The notes beneath the pieces are model-generated. The model worked only from the letters and a program-made list of their open reading frames with translations. It had not been told where the DNA came from and did no database searches. From contig WGNM01000007.1 in assembly GCA_016124575.1 (NCBI GenBank), forward strand, positions 1 through 64,000: a stretch of 64,000 nucleotides of DNA, given 5' to 3'. Source of the stretch: Cryomorphaceae bacterium. Its GTDB lineage: Bacteria; Bacteroidota; Bacteroidia; Flavobacteriales_D; Sanyastnellaceae. Positions 17,613-26,469 of the stretch are shown one piece after another. Numbering within the stretch: the stretch's first letter is position 1; each line of letters starts with the position of its first letter. A program made the translations under genes and the position numbers.

Positions 17613-18104
17613 TCACCTACCTTTTTTAAGATCTTTCCACGAGAATCTTCCAGGAAGTAATATTCGGGCGTCTTCAAACCGACTTACCCGCAGATTTCCA
17701 GCAGCTAGTAGCAGAACTATTTCCGACGGCTGCTGGTCACCATACTCTGCAAATACTTGTCTGCATCCACCGCAAGGTGCAATGGGCTCCCCTGTTATCT
17801 CGCCAGCTGCAGTTGCAATAGCCACTGCGATAATCTTCTGATCGGGAAATTGCGATTTGGCTGCAAACAAGGCCACACGTTCTGCGCACAGTCCAGATGG
17901 ATAGGCAGCATTCTCTTGGTTCGACCCGATGATAATGTTGCCGTTTTCCAACAACACAGCTGCGCCGACTTTGAAATCTGAGTAAGGGGCATAGGCATGA
18001 CCAACTGCTCTTCGAGCTTCATTCACCAAGTGTTGATCTGCCGGATCCAATTCATTGAAATCATCGTACTCGGTGAATTCAAGTTCTATTTTTCTTTTCA
18101 GCAT
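17613..18104 (-). CDS. cdd: Cytidine deaminase
   Basis: A 163-residue zinc enzyme that converts cytidine and deoxycytidine to the uridine forms in pyrimidine salvage. The zinc and catalytic residues are visible as CAERVA (Cys73, Glu75) and PCGGCRQ (Cys111, Cys114). It also has the substrate motif AYAPYSDFKVGAAV. The size fits the homotetrameric type. It is separate from pdhA, with about 60 bases between them holding the pdhA promoter. Confidence 0.93.
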   Translation of the reverse strand: MLKRKIELEFTEYDDFNELDPADQHLVNEARRAVGHAYAPYSDFKVGAAVLLENGNIIIGSNQENAAYPSGLCAERVALFAAKSQFPDQKIIAVAIATAAGEITGEPIAPCGGCRQVFAEYGDQQPSEIVLLLAAGNLRVSRFEDARILLPGRFSWKDLKKGR

Positions 18105-18164
18105 GTTCGGGTTTATCTTTCAAACTATGTACTTAACATTTTCTTAACCAACACCTCTTTTTCT

Positions 18165-18172
18165 TATTTTCG
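18165..18172 (+). promoter_or_regulatory. -7-like box before the VTC gene
   Basis: TATTTTCG (one change from TAnnTTTG) ends six bases before the TTG start at 18179. The same TATTTTCG sequence precedes murF. Confidence 0.35.
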
Positions 18173-18178
18173 CATGCA

Positions 18179-18958
18179 TTGGATCAGGTACTGAATATAC
18201 TGCAAGGATTTCAACCGATCACCCTGGAACAAATGGATAGTGTTGCCTTAATGGATAGGCACGACACTAAATATGTGCTAAACAGGCATGATTTCGAGTT
18301 GATGCTTCCCGAACTCTCTTCTGAGTATCGGGTTTTAGACGTTAACGGAAATCGTGTGTCTAAATACGTTTCACAGTATTTCGATTCTAGCAATTTCGAG
18401 TTCTATCGTTTACACCAAACGGGAAAGAAAAATCGAGTAAAGATACGAATCCGGAGATATGTGGAATCAAACATCAACTTTCTAGAGGTCAAACTAAAAA
18501 ACAACAAGGGCAGGACAATTAAGCATCGGATGCCCGTTGGTGAACTTCGAAGTGTATTAACGTCGCATGATATTGCTTTCATTCGAGAACACGGCGAGCT
18601 CGATTTCGACCTTCATTCGGCCCTCATGAATAGTTTTAGCCGAATTACTTTGGTTCACAAGATAAAGCCTGAGCGTTTGACATTTGATTTGGAGTTGGCT
18701 TTTAAAAACAGCTCCGGATGCAACCTTGAGATACCAAACTTGGTTATTGCTGAGTTGAAACAAGAAAAATTCGACCGCAGCTCTCTGTTTCCGTCGCGAA
18801 TGAAAGTGAATCTTTTACGGCCCGAAACAATTAGCAAATATTGCTTGGGATTAGCGCTGCTCGAATCAAACGTAAAGAAGAATGAAATAAAACAGAAGAT
18901 TAAAAAACTCTCCACACTAACCGATCAAAACCTAATTTCAAAATTGATGTCTGCATGA
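18179..18958 (+). CDS. VTC-domain polyphosphate polymerase-like protein
   Basis: 259 residues forming a tunnel-type VTC domain. The phosphate-binding basic residues and metal ligands of the family are recognisable: DRHDTKYVL (26-34), RVKIRIRRY (86-94), FLEVKLKNNKGRTIKHR (101-117) and AELKQEKFDRSS near 196. It is cytoplasmic and should make polyphosphate from ATP or act on a related triphosphate. The start appears to be TTG, because FQPITLEQMDS is part of the family and no ATG precedes it in frame; an ATG at 18174 is out of frame and closes after six codons. It overlaps the DUF4956 gene by four bases. Confidence 0.8.
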   Translation: MDQVLNILQGFQPITLEQMDSVALMDRHDTKYVLNRHDFELMLPELSSEYRVLDVNGNRVSKYVSQYFDSSNFEFYRLHQTGKKNRVKIRIRRYVESNINFLEVKLKNNKGRTIKHRMPVGELRSVLTSHDIAFIREHGELDFDLHSALMNSFSRITLVHKIKPERLTFDLELAFKNSSGCNLEIPNLVIAELKQEKFDRSSLFPSRMKVNLLRPETISKYCLGLALLESNVKKNEIKQKIKKLSTLTDQNLISKLMSA

Positions 18959-19677
18959 GAACTTTCATTTACTGTATCACAGCAATCTTTGTCTGCGCAG
19001 CTTTCGTGCTTGCACCAAACGCGGCATTCAGCCAGACAATAGAAGTTCACCATGATGTTTTCGATGTTGATCACCTCATCGAACTTGGATGGAGATTGGC
19101 CCTCAATATATTCGTTATCCTTGTCCTCGTAAGATGGATATACTACCCCATTGCTAAAAGGAAGGATTTCCTCTTCACTTATGTATTGATCTCCATTTCA
19201 ATCTTCCTGCTTTGTTTCTTGCTCGCAAGTGTAAAAATAGATCTTGCATTCGCACTTGGACTTTTTGCGATTTTCGGGATCATACGTTATCGCACCGACG
19301 CCATTCCTATTAAGGAAATGACTTATCTATTTATTGTGATCGGAATGTCGGTAATGAATGCTTTGTCTGCAAGCTTCTCCGTTATTGAACTTGGATTGGC
19401 AAACGGTGTGATTTTGGCAGCAACATACGGGTTAGAAAAGGTTTGGCTGCTGCGTCATGAATCTCACAAAATCGTATTGTACGAGCGCATTGACCTTATT
19501 AAAGCTGGCAACAGGGAGGCTCTGAAAGCAGATCTTGAAGAACGTACTGGAATCAAAATCAATCGTGTTGAAGTGGGCCGCATTGATTTCTTGAGAGATA
19601 CAGCTTTGCTGCGGATCTACTTTTTCGAAGATGCTCAATTGCAGCATTTCGAAGAATCGAATAGCGGGGGTGATTAA
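18955..19677 (+). CDS. DUF4956 family membrane protein, partner of the VTC gene
   Basis: 240 residues: an N-terminal signal-like helix, then four membrane helices (about 48-65, 72-92, 96-112, 123-160). The DUF4956 hallmark GLFAIFGIIRYRTDAIPIKEMTYLFIVIG (split across the helix 3-4 loop) is present. A soluble C-terminal domain (about 170-240) is predicted in the cytoplasm. The ATGA overlap with the VTC gene shows coupled translation. The pairing of VTC and DUF4956 genes recurs in other bacteria, so a membrane channel or anchor for polyphosphate is a reasonable inference, not a proven role. Confidence 0.78.
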   Translation: MRTFIYCITAIFVCAAFVLAPNAAFSQTIEVHHDVFDVDHLIELGWRLALNIFVILVLVRWIYYPIAKRKDFLFTYVLISISIFLLCFLLASVKIDLAFALGLFAIFGIIRYRTDAIPIKEMTYLFIVIGMSVMNALSASFSVIELGLANGVILAATYGLEKVWLLRHESHKIVLYERIDLIKAGNREALKADLEERTGIKINRVEVGRIDFLRDTALLRIYFFEDAQLQHFEESNSGGD

Positions 19678-20156
19678 TTAATATCCTCAATTAAAACCAC
19701 AGCATAAGCACTTACGCCCTCTTCTCGGCCTACAAAGCCCAACTGCTCGGTGGTTGTTGCTTTTACACTGACCTTGTTTTCTGAAACGCCTAAAACCTCT
19801 GCAATTTTGGCTTTCATAAGCGGTATGTGGTCTTTGATCTTTGGGCGTTGCAAACAAACTGTGGCATCTATGTTACCGAGTTCGTAGCCTTTGGCGCGGA
19901 CAATCTCCATTGTTTTTGAGAGCAGAATTTTGCTGTCAATTCCTTTGTAAGTTTGATCTGTATCGGGGAAATGAAATCCAATGTCGCGTGCATCAGCAGC
20001 ACCTAGAAGTGCATCGCATATAACATGCAATAAAACATCTGCATCTGAATGTCCGTATGCACCTTTTGAATGTGGTACCAATATCCCACCCAACCAAAAG
20101 TCTGTAGATTCTCTTAATTGGTGAACGTCGTACCCAAAACCTATACGGAAAGACAT
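19674..20156 (-). CDS. ispF: 2-C-methyl-D-erythritol 2,4-cyclodiphosphate synthase
   Basis: A 160-residue enzyme of the non-mevalonate isoprenoid pathway. The metal ligands are seen as GYDVHQL (Asp10, His12) and HSDADVLLHVICDALLGA (His44), and the signature DIGFHFPDTD follows. The C-terminus has KATTTEQLGFVGR. It starts three bases after the porV stop, so it is probably the last gene of a porU-porV-ispF transcription unit. It overlaps the convergent DUF4956 gene by four bases. Confidence 0.95.
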   Translation of the reverse strand: MSFRIGFGYDVHQLRESTDFWLGGILVPHSKGAYGHSDADVLLHVICDALLGAADARDIGFHFPDTDQTYKGIDSKILLSKTMEIVRAKGYELGNIDATVCLQRPKIKDHIPLMKAKIAEVLGVSENKVSVKATTTEQLGFVGREEGVSAYAVVLIEDIN

Positions 20157-20159
20157 GAA

Positions 20160-21401
20160 TTAACCCTCGCTTTGACTGTTCCCTTTCAATTTTTCAAACT
20201 CCAATCGAAGTGTGAAACGAAGCGTATTGGCAAGAGGGTTTTGCTGGGTTGTGCTGATCAAATAAGATAGATCGATTGCGAAGACCGTGTATCGCAAACC
20301 AGCTCCCAGAGTAATGTACTGGCGGTTACCTTTCGTGTAATGTTCGTAGAAGTACCCTGTTCTGAAAGCGAACTGCTTGTCATACCAGTATTCCATTCCA
20401 CCACCAATGTTAATCTCACGAAGTTCTTCTTTCAAGATACTACCTGACTGAACCGTTACATTTCCATTGTCGTCGAATACAACATTTCCCGGTGCATCGT
20501 AAAAAGATTGAACCATGCCAGTAGCAACACCAACATTCGGGTCTTTTCCTGAAACTATTTCCGCACCATCTTCTTGGCTATACACAGGTTGTGTTGGCAC
20601 CAAAAGTTTATTTGCATCAACAGTGAAAGTGAGTTCATTGTACGTATCCATCTCTAAAGTTAGAGCAGTACCCAATCTCAAATTGGTTGGAATAAAATCT
20701 TGCTGAGCAGTTTCCGTATAGCTCATCTTCGCGCCAATGTTCGAAATATTCAAACCCCAGTTCCAAACAGCATCTTTATCGCCCAATTTCACATCATCGT
20801 TCGTGTAGAACATCGAAACGTCAACCGCTACAGATCGACCTGGCCGAGAGTCTACTCCCTGAACGTTCGTAGCTCCTGTAAGGTTTGAATTGATAAATCG
20901 CGCTCCAATACCTCCTGAAAAACGATTAGACAACTTTTGAGAAAATGCCAAATCTATGCTAAACTCTGCAGGTTTAAAATCGCGTATTACTGCACCTGTT
21001 TGATCGGTAAACGTGATATTTCCAAGGGAAAAGAAACGAATTGCTCCCCCTACTGCTTGATTTTTATTCAGTTTCTGATATCCAGATAGATAAGCCAAAT
21101 TCATGTCATCAACCAAAGCACGTAACCATGGAGAATAAGACATCATCACCTCAAACTCATTCTTTGCGAAAATCATTTTCGCAGGATTCCAATGTATGCT
21201 TCCCGCATCACCTGATAAGGCAACACCCGCATCACCTAAACCACCCGAACGTGAGTCAGGGCCAATCATCAAAAACGGAACCGCTGTGGTGATTGTATTC
21301 AACTGTACGTCTTGAGCTCTTTGGGCTGCCTGACTCAACTGCGCATTTACATTAAAAGCACTGAGTATGAGAGTTGTAGCTACTAAATATCTCCCTATCA
21401 T
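20160..21401 (-). CDS. porV: Type IX secretion outer-membrane shuttle protein PorV (LptO)
   Basis: 413 residues with a signal peptide ending at VNAQ, followed by a FadL-like outer-membrane beta-barrel. The family core ITTAVPFLMIGPDSRSGGLGDAGVALSGD and IHWNPAKM are clear. PorV carries cargo from the translocon to the PorU sortase on the cell surface. The frame is open for 12 more residues upstream, but MIGRYLVATTLIL is the natural signal-peptide start. It lies downstream of porU, matching their joint role in the attachment complex. Confidence 0.92.
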   Translation of the reverse strand: MIGRYLVATTLILSAFNVNAQLSQAAQRAQDVQLNTITTAVPFLMIGPDSRSGGLGDAGVALSGDAGSIHWNPAKMIFAKNEFEVMMSYSPWLRALVDDMNLAYLSGYQKLNKNQAVGGAIRFFSLGNITFTDQTGAVIRDFKPAEFSIDLAFSQKLSNRFSGGIGARFINSNLTGATNVQGVDSRPGRSVAVDVSMFYTNDDVKLGDKDAVWNWGLNISNIGAKMSYTETAQQDFIPTNLRLGTALTLEMDTYNELTFTVDANKLLVPTQPVYSQEDGAEIVSGKDPNVGVATGMVQSFYDAPGNVVFDDNGNVTVQSGSILKEELREINIGGGMEYWYDKQFAFRTGYFYEHYTKGNRQYITLGAGLRYTVFAIDLSYLISTTQQNPLANTLRFTLRLEFEKLKGNSQSEG

Positions 21402-21457
21402 GGATGAGTTATTAAATGGGTCGGCAAATATACGCATAATCGTTGTAAAAGGTTAGG

Positions 21458-24400
21458 TTATCGCAGGATGACCAGTTTTTCAAATTTCTCTGCTTTTTGT
21501 CCCTCCGGGGTGGTCACCTGGACACGGTAAACGTAAACACCTCTACCTATAGTATCTCCAAAATCATCTAATCCATCCCAAGCAATCGGATCGCTTCTAA
21601 ATCCATCTGTGCGAACAACGCGATTCAAGGTTTTGACCATCTTACCTGAAACCGAAAATACTTGTATCTGGACATCTAAAAAAGCGCAAGCCTGGTTGTG
21701 CTCGAACATAAACTCGGTATGTGTAGTAAAAGGATTCGGGTAATTTAATACATGATCCAAGGCCAAGTTAGCACTTGAAGCAACAACAAACTCTGTATAC
21801 ACCTCTGATGAATTGTTATGGATGTCCCAAACCTTCAAGTTAAGTGTATGCAGTCCTTCTGATAAATCATTCAACTGATAACGAATTGCACCACTTTGAT
21901 ATGTGTCGAGGTCAGACTCATAAAAGTCATTCAAAACAATTGGCGAAGCACTCTCACCATCCAATATGGCCTTGATATCATGTCCGATGCCGCTGCCTAC
22001 TGTATTGATCCCATTTTCATCACGCATAACGGCGTACAAAAGCGGATTTTCATTGGTAATACCTCCAAAAACAAACGTTGAATCGTTCAAATACAGATTA
22101 ACATCTGGACCAACGGTATTCAACTCGGCCCCTTCTAATGCGCCACCGATGAAAAAGTCTTCCGAAAAACCATGAGCATCGAGATCTCCAGCCACAGCAT
22201 AATAAGACACGCGTGCCTTTCCGAACTCGTAGTTAATGTCGCGTGGAACCACAAATGTAAATTCGAAATCACCATTTGTTACACTGGCCTTTCCTCTATA
22301 AACTATGTTCTTTGTTACCTCAAAAGTGTAAGGCTGAGCAGCACCATCATTGTTCAACGTTTGTACTACCGATTCTTTATCCCAAACTGTAGGATATACA
22401 AACCCATTCATGGTTGTCAGTTTGTTTCCTTGTTGGTCTCCAACAAACCCTTTGAATGTAACCTGCTGTAGCGATTTTAAAGTGTCGGGCTGCGCCGGAT
22501 CAATGGTCACTCCGTTGATTTCAGTGGTGTAAACTTCCATCTTTGGATAGGCCATTTCAAGCGCTACGTCTCCCAGCAAACTGAAATTCCGTTTGTTACT
22601 CGAATCATTTACTTGATTGTCATTCTTGGTCGTCTCTGAAATGAAACCCAAAGTCAGCGGCTCAAAAATTTCGTCTTCAAGAGCGACATCAAAAAATGCT
22701 CTGTTCAATTGTTGGTTCGAACCACTGAAAACAATTCTTGTTGTTGTCAACATTGCTATGCATCCTCCATTTGGATTGAGGATTAGCATCTCTCCTGCCG
22801 ACCTCACTTCTGGATCATCAAATCTTGCCAACTCGCATGTCGCTGTCATGAATACTGGCAAACGATTGATGTTTGTCCATTCTTGAATAGTCGTCGTATT
22901 CAATACCCGTTCGTGCGCCCAGCCTCTTTCACCTCCATGACCGATGTAGTTAACGATCAAAGAACCATTCTGCACTCTTCTTCGAATGGCCTCTTCCGCT
23001 TCAGGATAGCGCTCACCTCCTGGAGTAGAAACTTGCTGATATGCATCCATGTATATTTTGGCAACGTCATATTCATTGTAGAGGTCATATACGGTATTCG
23101 CATGTTCGTCAGAATTAACCATGTGAACCACTTCTGTTGGACCGCCATTTCCGTCCATATCATCAGTCACCAATGTTATCGTGTTTCTCCAAGCTCCAAA
23201 AGGAGATGGATTCTCATCGCCAACGCAATAGGCACCTCCATCAACGGTTGTATTGGAGGCCCTGTAAACTTTCACTTTATTCAAGTAAGCCATGGCTTCT
23301 GAAAGTGTTTCGGAAGGGATACGTCCGACACCTATTTGCATTTTATCGCCCAAGCCCTCTCCATAAATATCGTCGAGAAAACCGAAATAGTCATCGCTGA
23401 CATACGAGTTCGTTGGAGAAACCGAATTTGCGCTTTGATAAGTAATAACGTAAGGAGAATTGGCTGCTAGGTTTCTGTTCTGATAAGTGCCGTCTCCAAT
23501 TATTTGAAGGTATTTCGGAGCCAATGTTTCGTCACCATCCGCGCGATCGTATAACATCTTCATGAGCATCTTTATCGCTGTAGGGTCGTTTGACCCTGAA
23601 GAGAATTCATTGAATACTTGGTTGGTTGTTACAATGGCAATAGACAACCCATCATTTTCATGAATGGCTGCATATTCCTCGGCGGCGGCAACAAACCGAT
23701 CATTTGTTACCACTACAAGATCGATATCATTCAATGCGTGCAAATCTTGGTTATCTATCGCTCCGATAGCTGTTGGTGTGAGGTAGTTAAAATCTGAGAA
23801 GACTATAAACTCTTTGAGTACCTCAGTAGAGACAGTAAACTCTAGGCCATTGTTTCCGGCAGGACTTGCAGAAACGATTTCAGGGCGTGTATGATCTGAA
23901 ATGTCCCATATCAGGGAAGCTGGACTTGTATTGAGCAGACTGAATTTCGAAATATTTCCAACACCAACCGATGCTGGATCCCGGAACTGCATTTGACTGC
24001 CCACTTGAATCAGCTGACGGCGTGTTTGCAAACGAAAAAAGTCAAGCCACCCTTCAGCATCGGGGACACCTTTTATGAAATTAGTGACAACATTGAGCGT
24101 ATTCCCAGAAGAGGGCGTGAAAGTTATTCCCGCATTGGCGATGTTAGCGATGTTGGAAGTAGCTCCGTCTGACGTCGACGAAGGTGTTAATGTTAGCTCC
24201 TCGCTCCCTATTGAGACTTCAAAGGCACTCGGCGTTCCCAATGATCGCGCAGCCACACTGGCTTCGAAATACGCAGGCTCTGAAAGTAGGTTTTGGACGC
24301 TGAAAGGATAGGTGATTGATAGCGTCAAATCAAATCGATCACCAAAAAACTCACGTCCTGATTTATTGAGATTAACATTCTCTGTTTCAATAAACTGGTG

Positions 24401-25303
24401 ATCTGTAAAGGCATCAACGACGTTGTTCTCATTCCCTGTCTCCAATGCTGCCAGTTGCATTCTCAGCGGCTCAGGATCGTCAACACGCAAGAAATAAAAG
24501 GCTGAATCAGACCACGGATGTTTGGAATGCAAGAAACGTTGATCAACCTCATTGAAAACCCATGAATCAGGACCCTTTCCGTAAAATAATATGTAATCAT
24601 TTTGATCGAAGCTTCCGTCGGATTCACCAGCTACCACGATGGCATTCTTCCTTGGATCATCATACCTTTCAATACTGTTCGAAAAAGGAAGTTGCTCTCC
24701 CCCATTGCCGTATATGTTTATGCTCTGAGGGTTTACATTCGACACATCAACACCCAGCGAAATCAAAAAGTTCCTATCTAACTTGTATACCCCATCTCTC
24801 GATAGAGCGAATTTGTACCATTGTCCTTCAGCCAATACCGAATGATCTGCCCAAGAAAGCGACCTGTTCCCCCTTGTTTTTGCACCCGTCGGGCGCATGT
24901 TCGCTGAAACCAATTTATAAAAGCGACCATTTTCTTTCCAGACGGTCAAAACCCGAACTTGCAAAATGTTTTTCAGTCGGACGTTGACTGTTCGCGATTC
25001 AAAAATCAATCCCTCGGGTGCAAGTTTTTTTTGTCTTTCGGTCAGTTGGCTTTCCAGTAATTCCGTTTTTTCGACATCAAATAATTCGATTTCAGACCCC
25101 TCGCTGAAGAAAACTTCGGTTTCCCAATGCTTCCACGGAAGTTCATCGGGCCAAATTGCATCATCGAATCCAATGCTCCCGACAGGGGGCGGAGGCACAG
25201 AAGAAACATCCTTCCAATCTATTGAAACACTTAGGGAGACGTCACGTTGCGCGATACCGGGCAGCGACAAAAGTGACATTAAAAATATGAGAGTTTTGTT
25301 CAT
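21458..25303 (-). CDS. porU: Type IX secretion C-terminal signal peptidase PorU
   Basis: A 1281-residue surface sortase of the gingipain (C25) peptidase family. The signal peptide is at 1-18. The peptidase core has the catalytic histidine in YIGHGGERGW (near 787) and the cysteine in TATCELARFD (near 818). The C-terminal domain (about 1190-1281: LNYPNPFTTHTEF, WDGLDDFGDTIGRGVYVYRVQV) is a type A sorting domain, as expected for PorU, which is itself a T9SS cargo. It cleaves sorting domains from cargo. It is transcribed with porV and divergently from the porP-like gene. Confidence 0.93.
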   Translation of the reverse strand: MNKTLIFLMSLLSLPGIAQRDVSLSVSIDWKDVSSVPPPPVGSIGFDDAIWPDELPWKHWETEVFFSEGSEIELFDVEKTELLESQLTERQKKLAPEGLIFESRTVNVRLKNILQVRVLTVWKENGRFYKLVSANMRPTGAKTRGNRSLSWADHSVLAEGQWYKFALSRDGVYKLDRNFLISLGVDVSNVNPQSINIYGNGGEQLPFSNSIERYDDPRKNAIVVAGESDGSFDQNDYILFYGKGPDSWVFNEVDQRFLHSKHPWSDSAFYFLRVDDPEPLRMQLAALETGNENNVVDAFTDHQFIETENVNLNKSGREFFGDRFDLTLSITYPFSVQNLLSEPAYFEASVAARSLGTPSAFEVSIGSEELTLTPSSTSDGATSNIANIANAGITFTPSSGNTLNVVTNFIKGVPDAEGWLDFFRLQTRRQLIQVGSQMQFRDPASVGVGNISKFSLLNTSPASLIWDISDHTRPEIVSASPAGNNGLEFTVSTEVLKEFIVFSDFNYLTPTAIGAIDNQDLHALNDIDLVVVTNDRFVAAAEEYAAIHENDGLSIAIVTTNQVFNEFSSGSNDPTAIKMLMKMLYDRADGDETLAPKYLQIIGDGTYQNRNLAANSPYVITYQSANSVSPTNSYVSDDYFGFLDDIYGEGLGDKMQIGVGRIPSETLSEAMAYLNKVKVYRASNTTVDGGAYCVGDENPSPFGAWRNTITLVTDDMDGNGGPTEVVHMVNSDEHANTVYDLYNEYDVAKIYMDAYQQVSTPGGERYPEAEEAIRRRVQNGSLIVNYIGHGGERGWAHERVLNTTTIQEWTNINRLPVFMTATCELARFDDPEVRSAGEMLILNPNGGCIAMLTTTRIVFSGSNQQLNRAFFDVALEDEIFEPLTLGFISETTKNDNQVNDSSNKRNFSLLGDVALEMAYPKMEVYTTEINGVTIDPAQPDTLKSLQQVTFKGFVGDQQGNKLTTMNGFVYPTVWDKESVVQTLNNDGAAQPYTFEVTKNIVYRGKASVTNGDFEFTFVVPRDINYEFGKARVSYYAVAGDLDAHGFSEDFFIGGALEGAELNTVGPDVNLYLNDSTFVFGGITNENPLLYAVMRDENGINTVGSGIGHDIKAILDGESASPIVLNDFYESDLDTYQSGAIRYQLNDLSEGLHTLNLKVWDIHNNSSEVYTEFVVASSANLALDHVLNYPNPFTTHTEFMFEHNQACAFLDVQIQVFSVSGKMVKTLNRVVRTDGFRSDPIAWDGLDDFGDTIGRGVYVYRVQVTTPEGQKAEKFEKLVILR

Positions 25304-25418
25304 TTTTGGTTTTTCTTCTGAGGTAGAAGCAACAAAATAAACGAACTTGAAGTTCTCTTATTGCAAGAAGAGCAGATTTGCGGTGTTTTTTTTTTGTAAT
25401 ATTGCTCTCTTAGGAAAG

Positions 25419-26423
25419 ATGATGACCAAACCGATTGTGATGAAGCGACAGCTATTGTATGCCGGGATACTCCTCGGAATTGTGATGTGCATTCTGCCAG
25501 AAGCAAAAGCACAGGATCCGGAGTTCACGCAGTTTTATGCAAATCCGCTCTACCTGAATCCAGCCTTCGCTGGTACAGCTAGATGTCCGCGCCTTGTTAT
25601 GAATTACCGTAACCAATGGCCAGCCTTGTCTGGAACGTTTGTTACCACCAGTGCGAGCTATGACCAACACATTGAAACCATTTCTGGTGGTTTGGGGTTG
25701 TTGGTAATGAATGACCGTGCAGGAAAAACATTGAGCACTACTTCTGTGAGCGGTATTTATTCTTACCAGCAGCCATTGAGCCGTTATTTCTCTTTGAAAG
25801 CTGGTTTCCAAGCAACTTATTTTCAAAAATCAGTAGACTGGAATCAACTTCAATTTGGAGATCAGATAGATCCACGAAATGGATTTATTTACGAAACAAA
25901 AGATATCCCACGTGGTGGAACGGTGAATAATGTCGATTTTTCTGCTGGACTTTTAGGATTCAGTGAAAAATTTTATGTTGGCATGGCAGTTCACCATTTG
26001 AACGAACCAAACGAGTCGTTGGTTGTCGGAACTAGCCGTCTACCAATGAAATGGACTGGTCACGCTGGTGCTGTAATTCCAATTGATAAACGCAGCCGTT
26101 ACAGTGAATCGAACATCTCTCCAAACATTCTTTATCGTCGTCAGGGAGAATTTCAGCAACTTAATATTGGTCTTTACGTAAACAAGGGACCTGTAGTGGG
26201 CGGAATTTGGTATCGCGGTTTGGCTTTTAATACATATCGCGACGCATTTATCGTTCTAGTTGGTATTCAAACCGACGTCATCCGTTTTGGTTACAGCTAT
26301 GATGTAACTGTATCGGAGCTAACCCCAGCAACTGGTGGTTCGCATGAAGTTAGTTTAGGTATTCAATTCGACTGCAGGCCAAAACGTGTGAAATTCAGGA
26401 CAATATCTTGTCCGTCTTTCTAG
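25419..26423 (+). CDS. PorP/SprF family type IX secretion membrane protein
   Basis: 334 residues with a signal peptide (LLYAGILLGIVMCILPEAKAQ). The conserved PorP/SprF opening is DPEFTQFYANPLYLNPAFAG. Beta-strand repeats and YDVTVSELTPATGGSHEVSLG near the end are also typical. It should be an outer-membrane barrel that helps secretion or anchors a particular surface cargo. The frame is open from 25347, but a promoter-like TAATATTG at 25401-25408 and AGGAAAG before ATGATG favour 25419 or 25422; ATG 25440 is possible. It lacks the sprE or gldK-N neighbours often seen, and sits directly upstream of gldJ. Confidence 0.88.
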   Translation: MMTKPIVMKRQLLYAGILLGIVMCILPEAKAQDPEFTQFYANPLYLNPAFAGTARCPRLVMNYRNQWPALSGTFVTTSASYDQHIETISGGLGLLVMNDRAGKTLSTTSVSGIYSYQQPLSRYFSLKAGFQATYFQKSVDWNQLQFGDQIDPRNGFIYETKDIPRGGTVNNVDFSAGLLGFSEKFYVGMAVHHLNEPNESLVVGTSRLPMKWTGHAGAVIPIDKRSRYSESNISPNILYRRQGEFQQLNIGLYVNKGPVVGGIWYRGLAFNTYRDAFIVLVGIQTDVIRFGYSYDVTVSELTPATGGSHEVSLGIQFDCRPKRVKFRTISCPSF

Positions 26424-26469
26424 TTAGTTATAAGCTCGCAAACAAGGAACTTTTTTGAACCTGGAAATC

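Noticed and set aside
18174-18194. ATG at 18174 as the VTC start
   Set aside because: It is out of frame and reaches a stop after six codons; the in-frame TTG at 18179 fits the family.
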